From: JAAZZIT01 sp964480525
Lineage (GTDB): Bacteria > Bacillota > Clostridia > Oscillospirales > Ruminococcaceae
Length of the DNA stretch: 6,223 bases
NCBI GenBank assembly: GCA_964480525.1
Contig: CAYZOV010000051.1
Coordinates: 1-6,223 of the forward strand
Direction: 5' to 3'
The notes under the pieces are model-generated. The model searched no databases, had not been told where the DNA came from, and saw only the letters and a list, made by a program, of their open reading frames with translations. Shown piece by piece: positions 1-4,745 of the stretch. A program made the translations under genes and the position numbers. Each line of letters begins with the position of its first letter. Position 1 is the stretch's first letter.

Positions 1-46
1 TATGGAATATACTATTTTAGATTTTTCAGAAAGGATTTGATTTGTT

Positions 47-1585
47 ATGACTGAAATTAAAAAATACAGAGGTCATATCCGAAACTGGCGTGAGCTTTGT
101 GACGAGCTTTTGATTGACAAGAGCCTAAGCAGAGCCGAAAGGGAACAGGAAATTTTGAAAAAGTCTTACGAAAAATGGGGCGAAAATATGCCTGACCATT
201 TATACGGTATGTTTGCTTTTGCCATTTACGACAGCGAAAAAGACGAGGTTTTCTGTGTGCGTGACCACTTCGGAACAAAGCCTTTTTACTATTATTTAAC
301 GAAAGACGGCAGACTTTTATACGGCACGAATATCAGCGAAATTATTTCGCAGAGTGGATTTGTCAAAGAGCTTAACGAAAAGCTTTTGCAAATTTATATG
401 AGCCTTACTTATGTTGGTGGTGAGGAAACATTTTTCAAGGGTTTAATGAAGCTTATGCCGGGGCATTATTTGAAGTTTAAGGGTGGCAAAGTGGAAATTG
501 CACGCTACTTTAACCCGACAGACGCATTTAAGCCTGACGAAAGCAAGAGCCTAGAGGACTGGGCAGAGGAAATTCACGAAACCTTTAAGGAAATTATTCC
601 ACAGGTTAAGGACGATGACGAGGTTGCGATGTCGTTTTTGTCGGGTGGCGTGGATTCATCGTATGTGCTGGCTATGACGGACGTTGAGGTGACGGGCTCG
701 TGTGGTTATGACGATGAAAGATTTGACGAAAGTGGTCTTGCAAAACAGACGGCTGACATTTTAGGCAGAAAAAACAACAGGTGTTTGGTAACGCCTGAAG
801 ATTATTTTTCCATTGTTCCGTTTGTAATGAAAAATATGGAACAGCCGTTGGGTGACGCTTCGGCGATTGCGTTTGCGATTGGTTGTCGTGAAACTGCGAA
901 AAACACGAAGTTATGTTATTCGGGTGAGGGAGCAGACGAATTTTTCGGCGGGTACAATATGTACAGAAATGCAGAAAGGTACGGCGAAAACCTGCCGACG
1001 TTCTATGTGGGAAACACGAACATTATGAAAGAGGACGAGAAAAAGCGTCTTTTGAAAAATTACGACTCGTCGTTTTTGCCGATTGACATAGCAAAGGAAA
1101 TTTACGAGGAAAACGCACACCTTGACCCGTTGTCGAAAATGTCGGACGTGGACATTCAGATTTGGCTTGAGGGGGATATTTACCTTAACGTAGACAAAAT
1201 GAGCGAGGCTGTGGGGCTTGAGGTTCGTATGCCGTTGACGGACAGACGAATTTTTGACATTGCAGGTCGTATGCCGTCACGCTTTAAGGTGAACGCAGAG
1301 CAGAACAAGGTAGCTTTCAGAACGGCTGCGGCAAAGGTTTTGCCTGAAGAAATTGCGTTCAGGAAAAAGCTCGGATTTATCGTGCCTATAAGAATTTGGC
1401 TTGCTGATGAGAGGTACAACGGTGATGTAAACGCAACACTTCACAGCGAAAATGCTAAGAAATTCTTCAATCCTGACGTGGTGGAAGAAATTTGGCAGGA
1501 TTATCTGGGTGGAAACAGCGACAACTGGAGAAAAATCTGGACGATTTACACGTTCCTTGTATGGTACAGAGAATATTTTGATTAA
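47..1585 (+). CDS. Asparagine-synthetase-like protein lacking the glutaminase nucleophile
   Basis: The 512-residue product carries a full ATP-dependent amidotransferase/synthetase domain of the AsnB family. Visible motifs are the PP-loop SGGVDSS (199-205), SGEGADEFFGGY (292-303), GLEVRMPLTD (390-399), K421 in KVAFR, and RKKLGF (439-444). These bind ATP and the aspartate-type substrate in AsnB. The N-terminal class II glutaminase domain is incomplete. AsnB normally begins Met-Cys, with the cysteine exposed as nucleophile, and has YNGEIYN near residue 70. Here the protein starts directly at the equivalent of that motif, as YRGHIRN (7-13), so about 60 residues and the Cys are missing. The later RDxFGxKPFYY segment (72-82) remains. 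An in-frame TGA at 38-40 rules out a longer start. AAGGA (31-35) precedes the ATG at a rather long spacing. I infer a cytosolic ligase using free ammonia or a separate partner; the acceptor substrate is unknown. Family assignment is firm, asparagine as product is not. Confidence 0.9.
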   Translation: MTEIKKYRGHIRNWRELCDELLIDKSLSRAEREQEILKKSYEKWGENMPDHLYGMFAFAIYDSEKDEVFCVRDHFGTKPFYYYLTKDGRLLYGTNISEIISQSGFVKELNEKLLQIYMSLTYVGGEETFFKGLMKLMPGHYLKFKGGKVEIARYFNPTDAFKPDESKSLEDWAEEIHETFKEIIPQVKDDDEVAMSFLSGGVDSSYVLAMTDVEVTGSCGYDDERFDESGLAKQTADILGRKNNRCLVTPEDYFSIVPFVMKNMEQPLGDASAIAFAIGCRETAKNTKLCYSGEGADEFFGGYNMYRNAERYGENLPTFYVGNTNIMKEDEKKRLLKNYDSSFLPIDIAKEIYEENAHLDPLSKMSDVDIQIWLEGDIYLNVDKMSEAVGLEVRMPLTDRRIFDIAGRMPSRFKVNAEQNKVAFRTAAAKVLPEEIAFRKKLGFIVPIRIWLADERYNGDVNATLHSENAKKFFNPDVVEEIWQDYLGGNSDNWRKIWTIYTFLVWYREYFD

Positions 1586-1664
1586 ACAGAAAAAGCTCAC
1601 CTAGTTGGGTGAAATGATAAAAAGATGGTAGACAAAAAATGTCTGCCATCTTTTTTGTAGTAAC
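1438..1664 (+). repeat. Direct repeat, copy 1 (gene 3' end plus terminator)
   Basis: This segment covers the last 48 codons of the asparagine-synthetase-like gene, its stop, the small TCACC/GGTGA hairpin and the terminator through GTAGTAAC. It is matched by 1692-1917 at an offset of about 254 bp. The coding part differs at 8 of 147 positions including the stop codon. The stretch from the small hairpin to the terminator loop is identical over about 45 bases. Small indels lie just after the stop, in the terminator loop and in the T-tract. Confidence 0.95.
1624..1656 (+). terminator. Intrinsic terminator of the asparagine-synthetase-like gene
   Basis: An 11-bp stem GATGGTAGACA (1624-1634) pairs with TGTCTGCCATC (1640-1650), with one G.U pair and an A5 loop, and is followed by six T. 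Five A precede the stem, so it could also work on the minus strand. It lies 38 bp after the stop codon. A smaller inverted repeat, TCACC/GGTGA, sits between the stop and this hairpin (about 1597-1612). Confidence 0.9.
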
Positions 1665-1692
1665 TAAAGAACTATACTTAAAACAAAACTGA

Positions 1693-1839
1693 CTTCACAG
1701 CAAAAATGCTAAGAAATTCTTTAACCCTGACGTGGTGGAAGAAATTTGGCAGGATTATCTGGGTGGAAACAGCGACAACTGGAGAAAAATCTGGACAATT
1801 TACACATTCCTCGTATGGTACAGAGAATATTTTGACTGA
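1693..1839 (+). pseudogene. 3' remnant of a second asparagine-synthetase-like gene
   Basis: The frame from CTT at 1693 to TGA at 1837-1839 gives 48 residues, running LHSKNAKKFF to WYREYFD. They match the C-terminus of the upstream 512-residue protein except for one Glu-to-Lys change. A TGA at 1690-1692 closes the frame immediately upstream, and no start codon with a ribosome site is present, so the fragment is not expected to be translated. Six codons differ silently (TTC/TTT, AAT/AAC, ACG/ACA twice, CTT/CTC, GAT/GAC), and the stop is TGA instead of TAA. That silent bias implies the copy diverged while under protein-level selection, as an intact paralogue, before most of it was deleted. A gene-conversion history is an alternative. 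Confidence 0.9.
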
Positions 1840-1875
1840 TATAGAAGCTCACCTAGTTGGGTGAAATGATAAAAA

Positions 1876-1909
1876 GATGGTAGACAAAAATGTCTGCCAT
1901 CATTTTTTT
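1876..1909 (+). terminator. Duplicated intrinsic terminator of the gene remnant
   Basis: Same 11-bp stem as the terminator at 1624, here at 1876-1886 and 1891-1901 with an A4 loop. It is followed by one A and seven T (1903-1909). The stem is fully conserved between the two copies. It probably now acts as a second, back-up stop for transcripts leaving the upstream gene. Confidence 0.85.
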
Positions 1910-1917
1910 GTAGTAAC

Positions 1918-1944
1918 AAAAAAAGCCAATCCCGTGGGATTGGC
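1918..1944 (-). terminator. Intrinsic terminator of the minus-strand operon
   Basis: A perfect 9-bp inverted repeat, GCCAATCCC (1925-1933) and GGGATTGGC (1936-1944), has a 2-base centre. Read on the minus strand, it is followed by seven T (1924-1918). It begins 6 bp after the stop of the CBM2-like gene, so it closes that convergent operon. Confidence 0.9.
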
Positions 1945-1950
1945 GATTTG

Positions 1951-2553
1951 TTAAAGGTTAATTTTTTTGTCGGCTTTTACAATTAAACCTGCGTTAAATT
2001 GTGAGCCGTTTTCGATATTATAATCAAGGGTTTTTGAAACACGAAGATTTGTGCTTTCGGGTGAAAAATCGGCGTTCCACGAATTAACAATTTCAAATTG
2101 ATAATTAAGGTTTATCGTCACGTCAAAGGTGTTAATCGGCGAACCGGTATTATTTGTAATAAAAATGTCGATTTGGGTACAAACTTTGCCGTTTTCTTCC
2201 CACGAATTTGAAGCGGAAGCCACAATATCAAGTTTTCCGTCGGCAGGTTTTTGCGAAACCGTGGCGGTGATGGTAGTTTGAGTTGTAGCCGTGGTGGTGG
2301 TTGCGTTATTTTCCGCCGTGGTAGTAGTTGCGGAAGTTGTATTCTCCGTGTTTGTTGTAGTAGTTGCGGAAGTTGTATTCTCCGTGTTTGGCGTGGTTGT
2401 CGGGGCGGTAGTGGTTGTTTTTGGGGTTTTCGGGGAAGTTTCAACTGAATTTTCGGAATCTCTGCCCAAAACAAAAGCCGTAAAAATCATAGCCACAGCC
2501 AACGCCGTCAGCGACAAAACACCGCAAACTTTTTTGATTTTTAAAGTGTTCAT
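1951..2553 (-). CDS. Secreted or membrane-anchored Thr-rich protein with a CBM2-like domain
   Basis: The 200-residue protein has a short basic N-terminus, a hydrophobic segment at about 11-29 (signal peptide or anchor), and a Thr/Ser/Pro-rich low-complexity linker at about 41-98. A C-terminal beta-rich domain spans about 105-198. The pattern SW-EENG (117-122), FITNNTGSPIN (131-141), SWNADFS (158-164), DYN (177-179), then G, matches the carbohydrate-binding module 2 / bacterial cellulose-binding layout. The usual GW position is TF (142-143), so polysaccharide binding is not assured. No catalytic domain is present and there is no LPXTG motif. AAGGA (2565-2561) lies 7 bases before the ATG and overlaps the stop of the preceding WYL gene, so the two are surely co-transcribed. 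I infer an extracellular or surface protein; its ligand is unknown. Confidence 0.8.
   Translation of the reverse strand: MNTLKIKKVCGVLSLTALAVAMIFTAFVLGRDSENSVETSPKTPKTTTTAPTTTPNTENTTSATTTTNTENTTSATTTTAENNATTTTATTQTTITATVSQKPADGKLDIVASASNSWEENGKVCTQIDIFITNNTGSPINTFDVTINLNYQFEIVNSWNADFSPESTNLRVSKTLDYNIENGSQFNAGLIVKADKKINL
2321..2392 (-). repeat. Two tandem 36-bp units in the Thr-rich linker
   Basis: The units 2321-2356 and 2357-2392 agree at 34 of 36 positions. On the minus strand they encode NTENTTSATTTT twice (residues 56-67 and 68-79). The period is a multiple of three, so gain or loss of units would change linker length without breaking the frame. Confidence 0.92.
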
Positions 2554-2564
2554 AAATTATTCCT

Positions 2565-3581
2565 TTAGAGATAATTGTTCAAAAGACGGTTTAGTTCCTG
2601 TTTGCACATTTCCGCACACTTTTGCGGAGCGATAATTTTAATATCCGTGCCGTACTGGAAAAGCCAACCCCAGAACGTAGGGCTTATTTGAACGTCCGCC
2701 TTGAAAGTCACCTTGTTTTCGGATTCGGGCAAAACTACGATTTTGTCCCCGAATTTGTCAATCATCTGGTCAATAAGGCGTGGATTTATTTCAAACGTAA
2801 CCCTTTCAAGTTCGCCCGAATACATATCAAAAGTGCTTCTAAGCTTTTTGATAAAATCTTTTTGGTCGCCGTCGGGTTCGATACGTTTTTCGTCCATAGC
2901 CGTAACTTTCACCATTTTGTCGGCTCTGAAATATACGATTTTGCCATGTCTTTCGGAATAACAAATAAGATAATAATTGTCGTTTTCCCAAACAAGTTTA
3001 TACGGCGAAACAACATACCAGGCGCCGTCGTGTTTAAAGATTTTTTTCTTATTCGCTCCGTATGTATAATATTGGAACGTTAATTTTTTCTTGTTGATAA
3101 TGCCCTCGTTAATTTGGCTTATGGTGTAATAAATGCTGTCGTTGTAGGTTTTTACACGGTCTTTAACGTCAATGTCACGAAGAAGCTCTTTTGCAAGGTG
3201 CTTTGAGGTGAGCGTTTGAAGTTTTTTAATAAGTTCGTCGGATTTTTTCTTTGTCAGAAATTTCGACGAAGCAACGGCGTCCGAAAGCACGAACAGTTCT
3301 TCGGTTTCAAAAAGACGTTGCGCAACATAGTAGGCGTTTGCGTGACCGATTTTTGTTACTTCGATAGAAAGTCCGCTTCCGATTAAGGTTGCGATGTCGT
3401 CGTATACGGTTTTGCGTTCTTCTTTGATACCGTTATCTGCCAAAATGTTGATAAGTTGGTTTACGGTGATAGGGTGTTCTTCGTCGGTGAGATTTAAAAG
3501 AATCTCTCTCATGAACAGCAATTTTTGTTTTTGTCTTGAAACTCCGTAATTTTCCCCGAGGTCAATGTTATTTTTACTCAT
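2565..3581 (-). CDS. WYL-domain transcriptional regulator (HTH-WYL-WCX)
   Basis: The 338-residue product has an N-terminal winged-helix HTH (about 18-85, with ITVNQLINIL and RKTVYDDIATL). A WYL domain follows at about 150-230: WYVVSPYKLV at 188-197, YYLICY at 203-208 and R219 in YFRADK. A C-terminal WCX-type extension lies at about 257-335. WYL proteins are DNA-binding regulators whose WYL domain is thought to sense nucleic acid or nucleotide ligands; the ligand here is unknown. The start has no convincing Shine-Dalgarno sequence. Its ATG overlaps, as ATGA, the stop of an alternative reading frame coming from the DUF896 gene, which suggests translational coupling. The next gene's ribosome site overlaps this stop codon. 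It probably regulates its own operon or distant genes. An internal Met24 start is possible but has no ribosome site either. Confidence 0.9.
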   Translation of the reverse strand: MSKNNIDLGENYGVSRQKQKLLFMREILLNLTDEEHPITVNQLINILADNGIKEERKTVYDDIATLIGSGLSIEVTKIGHANAYYVAQRLFETEELFVLSDAVASSKFLTKKKSDELIKKLQTLTSKHLAKELLRDIDVKDRVKTYNDSIYYTISQINEGIINKKKLTFQYYTYGANKKKIFKHDGAWYVVSPYKLVWENDNYYLICYSERHGKIVYFRADKMVKVTAMDEKRIEPDGDQKDFIKKLRSTFDMYSGELERVTFEINPRLIDQMIDKFGDKIVVLPESENKVTFKADVQISPTFWGWLFQYGTDIKIIAPQKCAEMCKQELNRLLNNYL

Positions 3582-3661
3582 AGCTTAGTTTTGTCGGTAA
3601 AACCGATTACCCCTCTTTCTTTAATTTTAGCTATTTCGTAAAGTTGTCTTAGTTCTTTTTT
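3578..3661 (-). other. Candidate -1 frameshift site and 25-codon extension of DUF896
   Basis: In the DUF896 frame the heptamer A_AAA_AAG (3661-3655) is correctly phased: AGA AAA AAG, then AAC, then the TAA stop. Slipping back one base would enter a frame that stays open for 25 codons. It encodes ELRQLYEIAKIKERGVIGFT followed by DKTKL. The TGA stop at 3580-3578 overlaps the WYL ATG by ATGA. The product would be 93 residues. This frame has no start codon of its own, and a TAA closes it just upstream of the heptamer. No strong hairpin lies directly 3' and no clear Shine-Dalgarno stimulator lies 5'. Programmed frameshifting is therefore only a hypothesis; a decayed gene end or a homopolymer sequencing error are alternatives. 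Confidence 0.35.
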
Positions 3662-3858
3662 CTGTCTTTAACCGCAATTTTTGAGCCGTCCGGATTTACG
3701 ATATAAGTGTTTTCAAGTTGGGCTTTGAGGTTGCCCACAACACTTTGTCTGTATTCGTTTCGCAAAATCGTCTGTTCTTCTTTCTCTTTTTCTGTCAGTC
3801 CGACGGTTTTGGATTTTCGTGCAAGCTCGGATATTCTGTCAAGTTTTTCCTGCGTCAT
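3649..3858 (-). CDS. DUF896 (YnzC-like) small protein
   Basis: The 69-residue protein MTQEKLDRIS...KDRKKN fits the DUF896/YnzC family. It has an N-terminal helical hairpin (ISELARKSKTVGLTEKEKEEQ region, 9-30), the conserved LRNEYRQSVVGNLKAQLENT segment (32-51), and a C-terminal VNPDGSKI-type turn (54-61). The length is close to the roughly 77 residues of B. subtilis YnzC. The biochemical role of the family is not established; in B. subtilis ynzC belongs to the LexA-controlled yneA-yneB-ynzC operon. The start is well supported: GAAGGGA (3872-3866) lies 7 bases before the ATG, with a strong promoter 35 bases further up. It is the first gene of the minus-strand operon. Its last codons form a potential -1 slippery site, described separately. 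Confidence 0.88.
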   Translation of the reverse strand: MTQEKLDRISELARKSKTVGLTEKEKEEQTILRNEYRQSVVGNLKAQLENTYIVNPDGSKIAVKDRKKN

Positions 3859-3892
3859 AAAGTTTTCCCTTCAAGTGTTAAAATCTAAAAAA

Positions 3893-3921
3893 AGTATACC
3901 ACAATCCCGATTTTTTTTCAA
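3893..3921 (-). promoter_or_regulatory. Sigma-A-type promoter of the DUF896-WYL-CBM operon
   Basis: On the minus strand, TTGAAA (3921-3916) is separated by exactly 17 bases from TATACT (3898-3893). A TGG directly precedes the -10, giving an extended -10 element. The predicted start lies about 28 bases before the DUF896 ATG, leaving a short leader that contains the GAAGGGA ribosome site. No LexA-type palindrome overlaps it. Confidence 0.87.
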
Positions 3922-4017
3922 GGCTTTTTTCAAAAAACAGTCCAAAAATCTTCCTAGTTTGTTGCTTTGGCACAATTTTAAAGGGCAAAAATTATTCAAC
4001 TTTTACACAAAAAAATC

Positions 4018-4047
4018 TTGACAAACAAACGTTCTATAAGTTATAAT
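4018..4047 (+). promoter_or_regulatory. Sigma-A-type promoter of the 4218-6092 operon
   Basis: A consensus TTGACA (4018-4023) and a consensus TATAAT (4042-4047) are spaced by 18 bases. Transcription would start near 4054, about 160 bases before the first gene. With both hexamers perfect the promoter should be strong unless repressed, which fits the operator-like palindrome at its start site. Confidence 0.87.
4023..4034. promoter_or_regulatory. Possible second, degenerate LexA-type half-matched box
   Basis: AAACAAACGTTC differs from GAAC-N4-GTTC at one base. It lies at the 3' edge of the -35 and in the spacer. Its centre is 32 bp from the centre of the perfect box, about three helical turns, which would place both sites on the same DNA face. 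A single mismatch in A-rich DNA can arise by chance. Confidence 0.35.
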
Positions 4048-4053
4048 AATAGT

Positions 4054-4217
4054 AGAACATTCGTTCTGCGGGAATTTCGTTGAATTACTATGTTGCAGTT
4101 AAAACCGACAACATATAAAACCGTGGAATTTTTTGAAAATTAAATCCCCGTTTGATTTTAAAAAAACACAGTACGGTTTTAGTTAAAAAAGAATTAAGAA
4201 AGAAGTGAGGGTTTGTT
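4054..4217 (+). other. Long 5' leader with inverted repeats
   Basis: The gene-free part of the message before 4218 contains a perfect 7-bp stem, TATGTTG (4089-4095) with CAACATA (4109-4115), and a 13-nt loop. The loop includes TAAAACCG (4100-4107). The same octamer recurs in TAAAACCGT (4116-4124), which is perfectly complementary to ACGGTTTTA (4173-4181). One 3' strand could therefore pair with either 5' strand. I recognise no known riboswitch class or leader peptide, and there is no T-tract terminator. Together with 3859-4017 (the DUF896 promoter and A/T-rich DNA without an open frame of note), this fills the 359-bp divergent intergenic region. Confidence 0.4.
4055..4066. promoter_or_regulatory. 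LexA/DinR-type operator (GAAC-N4-GTTC)
   Basis: The palindrome GAACATTCGTTC exactly fits the GAAC-N4-GTTC core used by LexA in Gram-positive bacteria. It covers the predicted transcription start and the first bases of the message, a position where a bound repressor would block initiation. LexA itself is not in the window, so the regulator identity is inferred from the motif. Confidence 0.65.
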
Positions 4218-4433
4218 ATGACAAAAATGATTAAGGATTATAAAAGAGATTTGAAACAATTAAACAAGCGAATCGAAAACGTAAAACATTGCATAAAGCA
4301 CGGCGACGACACGGACGCAACAGTTGACAGGCTTGAGCTTTTGAGAGAGGAACGAAACGACCTTGTATATGCCATTGAACTGATGAGCGATTATGTACAG
4401 GCGGTTGAAAAACGCAGAAATGGGGTGGTTTGA
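4218..4433 (+). CDS. Small helical-hairpin protein, unknown function
   Basis: The 71-residue product is almost entirely charged and helical. A first helix at about 5-28 (YKRDLKQLNKRIENVKHCI) is joined by a polar GDDTD turn (29-33) to a second helix at about 34-66 (VDRLELLREERNDLVYAIEL), suggesting a coiled-coil hairpin. There is no signal peptide, membrane segment or metal motif. GTGAGGG (4205-4211) lies 6 bases before the ATG, favouring it over the second Met at codon 4. Its stop TGA overlaps the next gene's ATG (TGATG), so the two are translated together. Small helical proteins preceding sigma-like HTH genes are familiar from phage and conjugative-element cassettes; a partner or anti-activator role for the HTH protein is inference from position only. 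Confidence 0.8.
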   Translation: MTKMIKDYKRDLKQLNKRIENVKHCIKHGDDTDATVDRLELLREERNDLVYAIELMSDYVQAVEKRRNGVV

Positions 4434-4726
4434 TGATTAACAAACGCAAACGCAGGATTCCGCTTTATGAAGTGGGCGGTTTTATCGAACAGGGGTACGA
4501 CTTGGGCGACAATGTTAATGTAAACGCAAAAAAAGCGGATTATACTTGGGTTTTGAACAGAAATTTGACAAATACGCAAAAAAGCTATATTATGTTATAT
4601 TATAGCGAAAAGAAAACCATTGACGAAATTGCGAAAATTTACGGAGTGAACAAGTCCACGGTGTCAAGGACAATTCACCGTGGAAAAAGCAATTTGGAAA
4701 AGATTTTTACAGGGTTTGCAAGTTGA
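4433..4726 (+). CDS. Sigma-70 region 4-like HTH protein
   Basis: The 97-residue protein has a basic N-terminus (INKRKRR). Its C-terminal half is a helix-turn-helix like region 4 of sigma-70-family factors: LTNTQKSYIMLYYSEKKTID (45-64), then EIAKIYGVNKSTVSRTIHRG (65-84) and a final helix NLEKIF. No region 2 is present, so it cannot be a complete sigma factor. It is more likely a small DNA-binding regulator of the type seen in phage and integrative elements. ATG at 4433 overlaps the preceding stop, and GGGGTGG (4422-4428) gives a plausible ribosome site. A TTG three bases earlier is in frame but less likely. It is the middle gene of a three-gene operon behind the LexA-type operator. Confidence 0.82.
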   Translation: MINKRKRRIPLYEVGGFIEQGYDLGDNVNVNAKKADYTWVLNRNLTNTQKSYIMLYYSEKKTIDEIAKIYGVNKSTVSRTIHRGKSNLEKIFTGFAS

Positions 4727-4731
4727 GTTTT

Positions 4732-4737
4732 AGGAGG
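4732..4737 (+). promoter_or_regulatory. Shine-Dalgarno site setting the decarboxylase start
   Basis: A perfect AGGAGG lies 8 bases before GTG at 4746 and only 5 bases before the in-frame TTG at 4743. The optimal spacing favours the GTG. The resulting N-terminus, M-NTPIYDF, is the form I expect for this decarboxylase family. Confidence 0.8.
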
Positions 4738-4745
4738 AATTTTTG

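Larger units (their letters stand above)
1692..1917 (+). repeat. Direct repeat, copy 2 (relic of the same 3' end)
   Basis: Second copy of the 1438-1664 segment. Similarity begins abruptly near 1692 and ends near 1917. The 27 bases between the copies (1665-1691) show no similarity to the gene upstream of the repeat. No inverted ends, transposase or target duplications are visible. The arrangement therefore reads as a tandem gene duplication with later internal deletion, not as an insertion sequence. Confidence 0.93.

Noticed and set aside
1..54. Frame 1 open from the window edge to TGA at 52-54, overlapping the synthetase start
   Set aside because: Only 17 codons are visible, aromatic-rich and unlike any family I know. 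It could be the end of an upstream gene, but the sequence is too short to support a call.
1586..1950. Mobile element as the cause of the downstream repeat
   Set aside because: There are no terminal inverted repeats, transposase fragment or target-site duplication, and the repeat borders coincide with a gene tail and its terminator.
2251..2635. Open frames on the + strand with Gly/Ser/Cys- or Val-rich translations
   Set aside because: They are antisense to the Thr-rich linker of the CBM2-like gene. Their odd composition comes from the ACA/ACT/ACC codon repeats on the other strand, and they have no ribosome site or family resemblance.
2622..3083. 153-codon + strand frame
   Set aside because: It lies antisense to the WYL and WCX domains of a well-supported regulator. 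No ribosome site or domain was found.
3968..3985. TGGCAC resembling a sigma-54 -24 element
   Set aside because: The required GC-containing -12 element (TTGC) is missing at the right distance; the sequence there is TAAAG.
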